A stretch of DNA of 64,000 nucleotides from Paraburkholderia graminis C4D1M (lineage in GTDB: Bacteria; Pseudomonadota; Gammaproteobacteria; Burkholderiales; Burkholderiaceae), in contig NZ_ABLD01000022.1 in the NCBI RefSeq assembly GCF_000172415.1, forward strand, positions 1 to 64,000, read 5' to 3'. Under the pieces are notes generated by a model, which had not been told where the DNA came from, searched no databases, and worked only from the letters and a program-made list of their open reading frames with translations. The position numbers were made by a program, and so were the translations under genes. Below, one piece after another: positions 11,066 to 19,633 of the stretch; the stretch's first letter is position 1; each line of letters begins with the position of its first letter.

Positions 11066-12019
11066 TCAGCCTCCGAGAGCCAGATAAAGCGGTGTGCCGA
11101 GGAACAGCGTGAGTGCGCCGCCCGCTGCCAGAAACGGACCGAAAGGCAGCGGTTCTTCGAAGCGCATGCGGCCGCGCCACGTGGCCGCGAGGCCGACGAC
11201 CGCGCCCGCCACGGCGGCCACCAGCACGATCTGCGGCAGCGCGGCCCAGCCGAGCCACGCGCCGAGCGCGGCGAGCAGCTTGAAGTCGCCGTAACCCATG
11301 CCGTCGATACCTCGCACCAGCCGGAACAGCCAATGCACGGCCCACAGCACGAGGTAGCCGAAGATCGCGCCCAGCACCGCATCGTGCAGCGTCGCGAACA
11401 TACCGTTGAAATTGACGATGATGCCCGCCCACAGCAGCGGCAACGTCATCGAGTCGGGCAGCAGATGCGTGTCCATGTCGATCGCGCTCATTGCCAGCAG
11501 CGCCGCACACAGCCCGAATGCGGCAAGCGCGGCGAGCGTCGGGCCGAACAGCGCGAGCGCGAGCGCCGCGAGCGCTGCGCTGGCCAACTCGAGCAGCGGA
11601 TAACGCAGGCTCACGCGCGCCTTGCACGCCGAGCAGCGGCCGCGCAGCAGCAGGTAGCTCAGCACCGGCAGGTTCTCCCACGCGCGCAGCACGTGCCCGC
11701 AGTGAGGGCAGGCGCTACGCGGCACCCACAGGTTGTAGCGCACCGGCAGGCCGTCTTCTTCGAGAGCTTCGTCCGTCGCCTCGCTCACTTCGAGACGCCA
11801 TGCCCGTTCGAGCATGATGGGCACTCTATGCACGACCACGTTCAGAAAGCTGCCGATCACGAGACCGAACACGATTGCAAAAGCGAACTGCAATGCAGTG
11901 GGCAGGCTGCCGAATGCCTGGCCGGAGCCGGCCGCGAAATGCGCCGGCAGCAGGCTTGAAAGCGGGCCCGAAAGCAGGCTGGATGAGGTGTCTGGCACGA
12001 GTGAATGAGCTGCCTGCAT
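11066..12019 (-). CDS. pilD: Type IV prepilin peptidase / N-methyltransferase PilD
   Basis: An inner-membrane bifunctional aspartic protease that cleaves type IV prepilin leaders and N-methylates the new N-terminal Phe. The 317-residue product has a ~45-residue N-terminal extension, a transmembrane helix (FAIVFGLVIGSFLNVVVHR) and the zinc-binding cytoplasmic loop (CPHC and CSAC). Multiple helices follow, carrying both catalytic aspartates in AIDMDTHLLPD and GYGDFKLLAALGAWLG. It lies 27 bases after pilC. The same enzyme may also serve type II secretion pseudopilins. Confidence 0.95.
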   Translation of the reverse strand: MQAAHSLVPDTSSSLLSGPLSSLLPAHFAAGSGQAFGSLPTALQFAFAIVFGLVIGSFLNVVVHRVPIMLERAWRLEVSEATDEALEEDGLPVRYNLWVPRSACPHCGHVLRAWENLPVLSYLLLRGRCSACKARVSLRYPLLELASAALAALALALFGPTLAALAAFGLCAALLAMSAIDMDTHLLPDSMTLPLLWAGIIVNFNGMFATLHDAVLGAIFGYLVLWAVHWLFRLVRGIDGMGYGDFKLLAALGAWLGWAALPQIVLVAAVAGAVVGLAATWRGRMRFEEPLPFGPFLAAGGALTLFLGTPLYLALGG

Positions 12020-12046
12020 GGATAAACAATGGATTCGGCTGCGATG

Positions 12047-13276
12047 CTACACCACGTTGCCGAGTTGAATAATGGGAAGATACATCGCGATGACGAGGCC
12101 GCCGACGAGCGCCCCCAGCACAATGATGACGAGCGGTTCGCACAGGCTCGACAGCGTGCCGATTTTTTCGTCGACCTGACGATCGGCAAGCGACGCCACG
12201 TCGAGCAGCATTGTGTCGATTGCTCCGGACTCCTCGGCAACCGCGATCGGCTGCACGACCTCGGGCGGAAAGCAGCGCGCCGCGCGCATGGCCGCGGCAA
12301 GCCGTTCGCCGCGCCGCAGCCTCACCGCGATGTCGACGGTCGCGCGATCGAAAAATGCATTGCCGGTGGCGTGCGTGAGCGAGTCGAACGCATCGGCGAG
12401 CGGCGTGCCGGCCGACAGCAAGGTGCCGAGCGCACGGCTCCAGCGCGCGGCACAAAGCGTCGCGAGCAACGCGCCGGCGATTGGCATTTTCAACGACAGG
12501 CGCGCGAAGCGGATGCGCGCCGCTTCCGAACGTCGCAGGAGAAACGTCACAGCCGAACATGCGGCGACGATGACTGCGATCGCGGGCACGCTCCACGTCG
12601 CGACGCCGGACGACAGCGCCAATACGAATTGCGTGGGCGCGGGCAACCGGGCGCCGAAGCCGTCGAAGATCTGTTTGAAGGTCGGGACGACCCAAACGAG
12701 CAACGCTGCGGTGATTGCAACAGCTAGCAGCAGGATCGCGACCGGATACGTCAATGCAGCACGCACTTTTGCGCGTTGCGCGGCGGCGCGTTCGCGGTCG
12801 TCGGCGATTCGCGCGAGAACGGCGGGCAAGGCGCCTGCCGCTTCGCCCACCTGCACCAGTTGGCAATACAGTGCGTTGAACTGCGCTGGGTGCCCGTGCA
12901 ACGCAGCGGAAAAACGCAGACCCGCGGTGATGTCGCGTGCCAGTGCGCCGACGATGCGCGGCATGCCCGCACGGCGCGAGTTTTGCGGCTGAGCCAGCAG
13001 ATCGAGCGCGGGCGCGAGCGGCAAGCCGGCGCGCAGCAGGCTGGAAAGCTGGCGTGTGAACAGCGTGACTTCGGCGGCATTCGCTTTTGGGCGCGGCGCC
13101 GGTCCTTCCGTCTTCAGGTCGGCCAGGAAGACATTCTCGCGCTTCAGAAGTGTCCGCGCAGTGGCTGCGTCCGGTGCGATGAGCACGCCGGTTTTGCGGC
13201 TGCCATCGACGTCGACGCCGCGCCATCGGAAGCGCGTATCGGTCGATGCAGGACGGCGCGTTATCGGGGTGCTCAC
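12047..13276 (-). CDS. pilC: Type IV pilus inner-membrane platform protein PilC
   Basis: A polytopic platform protein that connects the assembly ATPase to pilin extraction. The 409-residue product has the duplicated GspF/PilC domain: first copy about 75-195 (LFTRQLSSLLRAGLPLAPAL) and second about 275-400 (ARWSRALGTLLSAGTPLADA). Membrane helices are AILLLAVAITAALLVWVV, an ~18-residue helix near 235-255 and the C-terminal VIIVLGALVGGLVIAMYLPI. Its ATG overlaps the pilB stop (13273-13276), so translation is coupled. Confidence 0.94.
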   Translation of the reverse strand: MSTPITRRPASTDTRFRWRGVDVDGSRKTGVLIAPDAATARTLLKRENVFLADLKTEGPAPRPKANAAEVTLFTRQLSSLLRAGLPLAPALDLLAQPQNSRRAGMPRIVGALARDITAGLRFSAALHGHPAQFNALYCQLVQVGEAAGALPAVLARIADDRERAAAQRAKVRAALTYPVAILLLAVAITAALLVWVVPTFKQIFDGFGARLPAPTQFVLALSSGVATWSVPAIAVIVAACSAVTFLLRRSEAARIRFARLSLKMPIAGALLATLCAARWSRALGTLLSAGTPLADAFDSLTHATGNAFFDRATVDIAVRLRRGERLAAAMRAARCFPPEVVQPIAVAEESGAIDTMLLDVASLADRQVDEKIGTLSSLCEPLVIIVLGALVGGLVIAMYLPIIQLGNVV

Positions 13277-14565
13277 GCCAGCTCCGTTGCCGCAAGCGCT
13301 TCGGCGAGGCTCGTGGTGCCGTCGCGCACCAGAGCCAACGCGGCGGCGCGCAGCGTGCCGACCCGTTCGCCGTGCGCCTGCCGCGCGAGTTCATGGCTGC
13401 CGGCACGCGCGACGATCAGATCGCGCATGGCAGCGGACACCGGCATGACCTGATGGACGCCGACGCGGCCCCGATAGCCGATGCCGTGGCAAGCGGCGCA
13501 GCCTGTGGCCGCATACGGCTGCCAGTCGCCGAGCTGATCGTCGGCGAAACCGGCGGCACGTAGGGCGGCGGCCGAATGTGGCGCGGGCGCCCGGCACGCC
13601 GCGCACAGGCGCCGCACGAGCCGCTGCGCGGTCACCATGCGCAGCGCGGCGGCCAGGTTGTACGGTGCGACGCCGATGTCGATCAGGCGCGCGACGGCGG
13701 CCGGCGCGTCGTTCGTGTGCAATGTGGACAGCACCAGGTGGCCGGTTTGCGCGGCTTTTACGGCGACGTCGGCGGTCTCTTCGTCGCGTATTTCGCCGAC
13801 CATGATCACATCCGGGTCCTGGCGCAAAAACGCCCGCAACGCGACCGCGAAAGTCAGCCCGGCCTTCTCGCGCACGCTGACCTGGTTGATGCCGGCTAGC
13901 TGGATTTCGGCCGGATCTTCGACGGAACAGAGATTGCGCGCCTCGCTATTGAGCAGGTTCAGAAAGCAGTACAAGGACAGCGTCTTGCCGCTGCCTGTCG
14001 GTCCCGTGACGAGCACGAGACCGTGCGGCGCGCGAATTGCCGCATCGACGGCATCGCGCTGCTGCGCGTCGAGCCCGAGCAAGTCGAGCGAAAGATCCGC
14101 CGGCAGCGCGTCGAGCCTGCGCAGCACGAGCTTTTCGCCGAACAGCGTGGGCAGCGAGTTGACGCGGTAGTCCTCGAGCCGTCCGGGCGACGTGGCGATA
14201 CGCAGCCGGCCGTCCTGCGGCACGCGCCGCTCGGCGATGTCCATGCGCGCAAGCACCTTCACACGCGTGATGAACGCGTCTCGCAGATGAGCCGGAGGCG
14301 GCGAGATTTCGTGCAGCACGCCGTCGATACGCAGGCGCACGCGCCAGCCGTTTTCAGCCGGCTCGATGTGCAGATCCGACGCATTGCGGCGCGTCGCTTC
14401 GCGTAGCGTGTCCGTCAAGAGACGCACGGCGGGGGCGTTGTCTGGATCGTTGAGCGTTGCCGCGCCTGAGTCGGCGGTGAGCGGGTTGGGCTTGTTGCGC
14501 GACGCGTTTGCGCCGTCGGTGGGCAGCGGCCGCAGCGATGCGGCGGGTTGAAAAGAAGCTTGCAT
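13273..14565 (-). CDS. pilB: Type IV pilus assembly ATPase PilB (short, GspE/PulE-like)
   Basis: Hexameric ATPase for pilus extension. From ATG 14565 (MQASFQPAASLRPLPTDG) the product is 430 residues. It has the N2 domain (ASDLHIEPAENGWRVRLRID), Walker A GPTGSGKT, the Asp box, Walker B QDPDVIMVGEIRDEETADVA and the zinc-binding CAACRAPAP...GCAACHG tetracysteine region. Canonical PilB is about 570 residues; the N-terminal MshEN-type domain is missing here. An upstream in-frame start would add only arginine-rich, non-conserved sequence. No strong Shine-Dalgarno sequence is visible, so the start is uncertain. First gene of pilB-pilC-pilD-coaE. Confidence 0.88.
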   Translation of the reverse strand: MQASFQPAASLRPLPTDGANASRNKPNPLTADSGAATLNDPDNAPAVRLLTDTLREATRRNASDLHIEPAENGWRVRLRIDGVLHEISPPPAHLRDAFITRVKVLARMDIAERRVPQDGRLRIATSPGRLEDYRVNSLPTLFGEKLVLRRLDALPADLSLDLLGLDAQQRDAVDAAIRAPHGLVLVTGPTGSGKTLSLYCFLNLLNSEARNLCSVEDPAEIQLAGINQVSVREKAGLTFAVALRAFLRQDPDVIMVGEIRDEETADVAVKAAQTGHLVLSTLHTNDAPAAVARLIDIGVAPYNLAAALRMVTAQRLVRRLCAACRAPAPHSAAALRAAGFADDQLGDWQPYAATGCAACHGIGYRGRVGVHQVMPVSAAMRDLIVARAGSHELARQAHGERVGTLRAAALALVRDGTTSLAEALAATELA

Positions 14566-14750
14566 GAGGAGCCGGCGATGCGCCGCCTGTAGAACACGAC
14601 GGCTCCAGTTTCCGGCAAGGCGCGTCTGAATGACACTCGGCCATTCGGCTAATGGTGCGCGCTCGGACCTTGTGCGATGCTGTGTGTGCGGGCGGTGAGG
14701 CGAGCGGTTGGTCCGCATGCGAGGCGACCAACGACCGCCCGCGCAATGCG

Positions 14751-16046
14751 CTAACCGAGCAGTGCCTTGCCCTTTGCGCGCGCCGGCGGTTTGAACAGCT
14801 TGACGGTGCGGATCGCCTGGTCGTCGCTGCGCATGACTTCGAGTTTGACGTCGCGGATCTGCACGCACACGTCGCCGTCGGGAATGTCCTCGAGAATTTC
14901 GAGGATCAGGCCATTGAGCGTTTTTGGGCCGTCAGTAGGCAGCGTGAGTTGCAGCCAGCGGTTGAGCTCTCGCAGCGGCATGCTGCCCGCGACGATGCAT
15001 TCGCCATGCTCGTTCCAGCCGCCGCGTGAACTGGCGCCACGCGGGATCGAGGTAGTGAATTCGCCGATCAGTTCCTCGATGATGTCTTCCGGCGTGACGA
15101 GCCCTTGCAGTTCGCCGTATTCGTTGACGACGAGCGCAATGCGGTGGCGGCTCTCCTGGAAATACTGCAACTGCTGGAACACGGGCGTGCCGGTCGGCAC
15201 GAAGTAAGGCTCGGTGAGCAGTTCGCGCAGCGTCTCGCGCTCCAGTTCCTGGTTATGCAGAGCCGCGAGCGTCTTGCGAACGTGCAGTATGCCGAGCACG
15301 CGGTCGATGTCGCCCTGATAGACGATCAGCTTGTTGTGATAGCAGGTTTCGAGCTGATGCAGGATCTGTTCGAACGGCGCGTCGAAGTCGAGCGCTTCGA
15401 TGCGGCGGCGCGGGATCATCACGTCGTCGACGGAGATGTTTTCGAGGTCGAACAGATTGAGCAGAATACTGCGGTGCTTGGTCGGCATGAAGCTGCCGGA
15501 CTCGAGCACGATGGTGCGCAATTCCTCGGTGGACAGGCGCTGGTCGCGCGCGCCTTTTGTGTTGATGTGCAGCACCCGCAAGATGCCGGTGGCGAACAGG
15601 TTGACGAACCACACGAGCGGTCTGGCGACGCGCATCATCGGCGCGATCAGCAGACTGGCGGGCAGTGCGATTTTCTCGGGGAAGGTCGCGCCCACGATCT
15701 TCGGCGTGATCTCGGCAAAGACGATGATCAGGAAGGCGACGATGCCGGTCGCGATCGACAGTACGAGGTTGTTGCGCCCGAACGTGTGCAATGCGATCGA
15801 AGTCGTCAGAACCGGGATGATCGTGTTGAACAGATTGTTGCCGATCAGCACGACGCTCAGCAGTTGATCGGTATGCGCGAGCAGACCCTGCGTGGTCTTC
15901 GCGCCGAGCGCGTTTTTGCTAGCGAGATGCTTCAGCCGATGGCGGTTGAGCGCCATCATTGCCGTTTCGGAAATCGAGAAGAAGCTCGAGCAGACAAGCA
16001 GCAGGAAGACGGCGCCAATCTGCGCCCATAAGGGAAGTTGTTCCAC
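14751..16046 (-). CDS. CNNM/CorC-type transporter (hemolysin-like, CBS pair)
   Basis: An integral inner-membrane protein of the CNNM/HlyC-CorC family, linked to magnesium or cobalt homeostasis. Older annotations call it hemolysin. The 431-residue product has an N-terminal DUF21 membrane domain (helices at about 8-28, 65-85 and 98-118, with SSFFSISETAMMALNRHRL and FAEITPKIVGATFPEKIALP). A CBS pair follows (DVMIPRRRIEALDFD; RIALVVNEYGELQGLVTPED), then a CorC_HlyC domain ending KLEVMRSDDQAIRTVKLF. The start GTG 16046 gives the conserved MEQLPLWAQIG; an ATG 35 codons upstream would add a non-conserved leader. Confidence 0.88.
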   Translation of the reverse strand: MEQLPLWAQIGAVFLLLVCSSFFSISETAMMALNRHRLKHLASKNALGAKTTQGLLAHTDQLLSVVLIGNNLFNTIIPVLTTSIALHTFGRNNLVLSIATGIVAFLIIVFAEITPKIVGATFPEKIALPASLLIAPMMRVARPLVWFVNLFATGILRVLHINTKGARDQRLSTEELRTIVLESGSFMPTKHRSILLNLFDLENISVDDVMIPRRRIEALDFDAPFEQILHQLETCYHNKLIVYQGDIDRVLGILHVRKTLAALHNQELERETLRELLTEPYFVPTGTPVFQQLQYFQESRHRIALVVNEYGELQGLVTPEDIIEELIGEFTTSIPRGASSRGGWNEHGECIVAGSMPLRELNRWLQLTLPTDGPKTLNGLILEILEDIPDGDVCVQIRDVKLEVMRSDDQAIRTVKLFKPPARAKGKALLG

Positions 16047-16194
16047 GCGTCGCGAAGGATAGAGGGGGAAAGGATGGAGAGAATATAGCAGAGGGGGCTG
16101 CCGAAGCCGTGCGCGGCGCCGCCCTGAAAACAGGGCCTTTGCGCTCGACATGGCCGCGGCATGCGGGCTCTAACGAAGATGCGCCGCAAAAACA

Positions 16195-16224
16195 AAAAAC
16201 CGCCGAGCAAGCTGGGCGGTTTTT
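16195..16224. terminator. Terminator downstream of tRNA-Pro
   Basis: AAAAACCGCC (16195-16204) and GGCGGTTTTT (16215-16224) flank a 10-base loop. On the minus strand it lies just after the tRNA 3' end and has the T-run needed for intrinsic termination. Confidence 0.85.
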
Positions 16225-16250
16225 CGAGCCTTGAACTAACAAGGCAAATC

Positions 16251-16327
16251 TGGTCGGGGTGAGAGGATTCGAACCTCCGGCCTCTACGTCCCGAACGTAG
16301 CGCTCTACCAGGCTAAGCTACACCCCG
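16251..16327 (-). tRNA. tRNA-Pro, anticodon CGG
   Basis: The minus strand from 16327 reads CGGGGTGTAGCTTAGCCTGG and onward as a 77-base cloverleaf. The 7-bp acceptor stem is CGGGGTG/CACCCCG. The anticodon stem CTACG/CGTAG encloses TTCGGGA, giving anticodon CGG, which reads CCG. The T arm contains GGTTCGAATCC, and CCA is encoded (16251-16253). A terminator follows. Confidence 0.97.
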
Positions 16328-16375
16328 AAAAGTACTGCGAACTCGATTCAGACTAAACCGGCGTTTCCGTCTCGT

Positions 16376-17368
16376 TTAAGACTGTCTCGCCGTCGAGTAA
16401 GAACATAATTCTAGCAGGCTTTCTTTGTAAATGGAATCCGGGAACGAAGAAATTGCGGCGGCGGCTGCTTGCGCCTCCTGCTTCGCGCATTCGAGCGTGT
16501 GGTCGAGCGCGCCTGAACGCGTGATGGCTTCGAAAATCGTTTCGAAGCGGTCGGTGCCGCCTTGTTCGATGGCCTCGCGGGCAAGCGCCGATTGCTCGGG
16601 CGTGCCGCGCTCGATCAGATAGATGAGCGGCAGCGTGGGCTTGCCTTCGCGCAAATCGTCGCCGGCATTTTTACCCATGGACTCTGCCGTGCCCGTGTAG
16701 TCGAGCCAGTCGTCCATGATCTGGAAGGCCGTGCCGATGCGCCGGCCGAATTCCGCCGCGGCCGCTTCGATGCGGGCGTCCGCGCCGGCCAGCACCGCGC
16801 CGAGTTGCGCGGCGGCCTCGAACAGCTTCGCCGTTTTGTAACGGATCACCTGCATGTAGCGGGCTTCGTCCACGTCGGCGTCGTGCATGTTCAGCAGCTG
16901 CAGCACCTCGCCTTCCGAGATGATGTTGGTCGCCTCGGCCAGGATCTCCATCACGCGCATCTTGCCTACCCCGACCATCATCTGGAACGAGCGCGAATAC
17001 AGAAAATCGCCGACGAGCACGCTCGCCGCGTTGCCGAAGAGCGCGTTGGCCGTCTGGCGGCCGCGCCGCAGATCGGATTCGTCGACCACGTCGTCATGCA
17101 GCAGCGTCGCCGTGTGGATGAACTCGACGACCGCCGCCAGTTCATGCCGATGCCCCGTGGTTTCTCCGAGCGCGCCGGCCACCAGCAGCAGCAGCGCGGG
17201 CCGCAGCCGCTTTCCTCCGGCACTGATGATGTACTCGGAGATCTGATTGATCAGCATCACCTCGGACGCAAGACGGTGCCGGATGACGCGATTCACCTGC
17301 TGCATGTCTTCGGCTATCGGAGCGAGCAGGCTGGCGGCGTTGGAGGAGGGGGTGGCAGTCGACGACAT
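16376..17368 (-). CDS. ispB: Octaprenyl diphosphate synthase (trans-isoprenyl)
   Basis: Elongates farnesyl diphosphate with isopentenyl diphosphate to make the C40 side chain of ubiquinone-8. The 330-residue product has both Asp-rich motifs: LLHDDVVDESDLRRG (first, with the chain-binding RRG) and FQIMDDWLDYTG (second). GGKRLRPALLLL is the substrate-binding lysine/arginine motif. The small-residue pattern before the first motif fits a long-chain product. It is divergent from rplU, a conserved arrangement. Chain length C40 is inferred from the family. Confidence 0.94.
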   Translation of the reverse strand: MSSTATPSSNAASLLAPIAEDMQQVNRVIRHRLASEVMLINQISEYIISAGGKRLRPALLLLVAGALGETTGHRHELAAVVEFIHTATLLHDDVVDESDLRRGRQTANALFGNAASVLVGDFLYSRSFQMMVGVGKMRVMEILAEATNIISEGEVLQLLNMHDADVDEARYMQVIRYKTAKLFEAAAQLGAVLAGADARIEAAAAEFGRRIGTAFQIMDDWLDYTGTAESMGKNAGDDLREGKPTLPLIYLIERGTPEQSALAREAIEQGGTDRFETIFEAITRSGALDHTLECAKQEAQAAAAAISSFPDSIYKESLLELCSYSTARQS

Positions 17369-17534
17369 GATGGCTGAATTGGGTAGTGCCGCGAATTATA
17401 AGGCGAATCGCGGTGGTTCCGGGTCGCGGACTGCCGTGCGCCGCGCCTTACGGCAGCGCACAGAACAGCGTGGAGCGGCGCCCGGCGGCGCGCCGCGCGT
17501 CACCCGGACGGCACGCGGCGGCTCTCAATGAGTT

Positions 17535-17563
17535 TTGACCGAGCAGCTAACTCTATGTATAAT
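17535..17563 (+). promoter_or_regulatory. Sigma-70 promoter of rplU-rpmA
   Basis: TTGACC (17535-17540), a 17-base spacer and a perfect TATAAT (17558-17563), 55 bases before rplU. This is the best consensus promoter in the window, as expected for ribosomal protein genes. Confidence 0.88.
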
Positions 17564-17617
17564 CACGGGTTTCCGCGCGCGGTGCGTGGAAAAAATGAAC
17601 ACAGAGTGAGGTTCTCA

Positions 17618-17929
17618 ATGTACGCGGTCATAAAAACCGGTGGCAAGCAGTATAAAGTTGCCGTCGGCGAAAAACTTAAAGTAGAACAGATACCGGCAGA
17701 CATTGACGCTGAAATCACGCTCGACCAGGTTCTCGCAGTGGGCGAAGGCGAATCGATTAAGTTCGGTGCGCCGCTGGTCAGTGGGGCTTCCGTCAAGGCT
17801 ACCGTCGTGTCGCAAGGTCGTCACAAGAAAGTGACCATCTTCAAGATGCGTCGCCGGAAGCACTACCAGAAGCATGGCGGCCACCGCCAGAACTATACCG
17901 AACTGCGCATCGACGCGATCAACGCGTAA
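17618..17929 (+). CDS. rplU: 50S ribosomal protein L21
   Basis: A 103-residue 23S rRNA-binding protein of the large subunit. MYAVIKTGGKQYKVAVGEKL is the family N-terminus, and the basic segment KKVTIFKMRRRKHYQKHGGH is the rRNA-binding loop. ATG 17618 with a GAGG Shine-Dalgarno sequence 7 bases upstream fixes the start; the frame stays open upstream, but that leader is not conserved. First gene of rplU-rpmA, behind a strong promoter. Confidence 0.98.
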   Translation: MYAVIKTGGKQYKVAVGEKLKVEQIPADIDAEITLDQVLAVGEGESIKFGAPLVSGASVKATVVSQGRHKKVTIFKMRRRKHYQKHGGHRQNYTELRIDAINA

Positions 17930-17954
17930 GCGCACCGGTTAAGGAGCAAATCAA

Positions 17955-18218
17955 ATGGCACACAAAAAGGCAGGCGGATCGTCCCGGAACGGCCGCGACT
18001 CCGAGTCGAAGCGACTTGGCGTGAAAGTGTACGGCGGTCAGGCTATCAACGCTGGCGGCATCATCGTTCGTCAACGTGGCACGCGCATGCACGCTGGCGA
18101 GAACGTCGGTATCGGCAAGGATCACACCTTGTTCGCGCTGACGGACGGCCACGTCAAGTTTTCGACGAAAGGCGCCGCGAAGAAGCACATGGTCAACGTG
18201 ATCCCGGCAGCAGTCTGA
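17955..18218 (+). CDS. rpmA: 50S ribosomal protein L27
   Basis: An 87-residue large-subunit protein whose N-terminal tail reaches the peptidyl transferase centre. MAHKKAGGSSRNGRDSESKR is the conserved unprocessed form, without the Firmicute-type cleaved leader. It lies 25 bases after rplU and is followed by a strong intrinsic terminator. Confidence 0.98.
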   Translation: MAHKKAGGSSRNGRDSESKRLGVKVYGGQAINAGGIIVRQRGTRMHAGENVGIGKDHTLFALTDGHVKFSTKGAAKKHMVNVIPAAV

Positions 18219-18246
18219 GCTTGCTCAGGCACGGGCTTCAGGACCG

Positions 18247-18281
18247 GAAAAAGGCCCCGCGAAGTTAGCGGGGCTTTTTTT
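18247..18281 (+). terminator. Intrinsic terminator after rpmA
   Basis: GCCCCGC (18254-18260), loop GAAGTTA, GCGGGGC (18268-18274) and a run of seven Ts, preceded by an A-run. Confidence 0.92.
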
Positions 18282-18446
18282 ATTGCGGTAGCGGCTGTTG
18301 CCGCCGCGAATTCTGACGTCGTCCTATGCCGTTCGGTCGATTGATCATCGCGCGGCGGGCGCGGCAAAATAGCTGTATCAGGCAGTATCCGGCAACAACA
18401 CATCTGGCAGCACCATCTGGCTGTACACCACGGGACGGAGTTACGC

Positions 18447-19568
18447 ATGAAGTTCATTGACGAAGCGAGGATTGAAGTCATCGCCGGCGACGGAGGGGAT
18501 GGCAGCGCGTCGATGCGCCGCGAGAAGTTCGTTCCGTTCGGCGGCCCCGATGGCGGCGACGGCGGGCGGGGCGGCAGCGTGATTGCGGTAGCAGACCGCA
18601 ACATCAACACGCTGATCGACTATCGCTACGCGAAAAAACATATGGCGCGCAACGGCGAAAACGGCCGTGGCGCGGACTGCTACGGCAAGGGCGGCGACGA
18701 CATCACGCTGCGCATGCCGGTTGGCACCACGATTACCGACATGGAAACCGGCGAACTGATCGCGGATCTGACCGAGCACAATCAGAGCGTGAAAATCGCG
18801 GAGGGCGGTGCCGGCGGTTTGGGCAACCTGCACTTCAAGTCCAGCACGAACCGCGCGCCGCGCCAGAAAACGGACGGCAAGCCGGGCGAGCGCCGCATGG
18901 TGCGCCTCGAACTCAAAGTGCTGGCCGACGTCGGTCTGCTCGGCATGCCGAACGCGGGCAAGTCAACGTTCATTTCTTCGGTATCGAACGCGAAGCCGAA
19001 GATTGCCGACTATCCGTTCACCACGCTCGCGCCTAATCTCGGCGTGGTGCGCGTCGGGCCGAGCCGCAGCTTCGTGATCGCGGACATTCCGGGCCTGATC
19101 GAAGGCGCGGCTGAAGGCGCGGGGCTCGGTCACCAGTTCCTGCGGCACTTGCAGCGCACAGGTCTGCTGCTGCATATCGTCGACATCGCGCCGTTCGACG
19201 AATCCGTCGACCCGGTCGCGGAAGCCAGGGCGATCGTCAACGAACTGCGCAAGTACGACGAGCAGCTGTATCAGAAGCCGCGCTGGCTGGTGCTCAACAA
19301 GCTCGACATGGTGCCCGAGGACGAGCGCGAAGCGCGCGTGTCGGCGTTCCTCGAAGGCTTCGGCTGGGACGGTCCGGTGTTCGAAATCTCGGCGCTGACC
19401 GGTCAGGGTTGCGAGAGCCTTTGCTACGCGGTGTTCGACTACATCGCCGCGCATTCCGAAGCTCAGCGCGCGGCTGAGGCCGAAGATCTCGCCGCCGACG
19501 TGCGCTTTCGCGACAAGCCCGAAGCGCCGGCCGCCGCCAGCGAATCCAGCGCCGATCCGCAGGAATAA
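18447..19568 (+). CDS. obgE: GTPase ObgE/CgtA
   Basis: An essential GTPase that acts in 50S subunit maturation and stress signalling. The 373-residue product has the glycine-rich Obg fold at about 1-158 (AGDGGDGSASMRREKFVPFG, GGPDGGDGGRGGSV) and a G domain with G1 GMPNAGKST (about 166-174), G2 region DYPFTTLAPNLG, G3 DIPGLIEGA, G4 NKLD and G5 SALTGQG. The C-terminal extension is short and Ala/Glu-rich. A GGAG Shine-Dalgarno sequence lies 6 bases before ATG 18447. The order rplU-rpmA-obgE-proB is conserved. Confidence 0.98.
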   Translation: MKFIDEARIEVIAGDGGDGSASMRREKFVPFGGPDGGDGGRGGSVIAVADRNINTLIDYRYAKKHMARNGENGRGADCYGKGGDDITLRMPVGTTITDMETGELIADLTEHNQSVKIAEGGAGGLGNLHFKSSTNRAPRQKTDGKPGERRMVRLELKVLADVGLLGMPNAGKSTFISSVSNAKPKIADYPFTTLAPNLGVVRVGPSRSFVIADIPGLIEGAAEGAGLGHQFLRHLQRTGLLLHIVDIAPFDESVDPVAEARAIVNELRKYDEQLYQKPRWLVLNKLDMVPEDEREARVSAFLEGFGWDGPVFEISALTGQGCESLCYAVFDYIAAHSEAQRAAEAEDLAADVRFRDKPEAPAAASESSADPQE

Positions 19569-19633
19569 ACAACGGGAGCGCCGGCCTTTCGGGGCCGGTG
19601 CGTGTCAGGCGTCATCTTGGGAGACCACGCACA

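Noticed and set aside
14751..16046. Hemolysin or toxin function for the CNNM/CorC-type protein
   Set aside because: The hemolysin label is historical. The DUF21, CBS and CorC_HlyC layout indicates a membrane transporter or ion-homeostasis protein.
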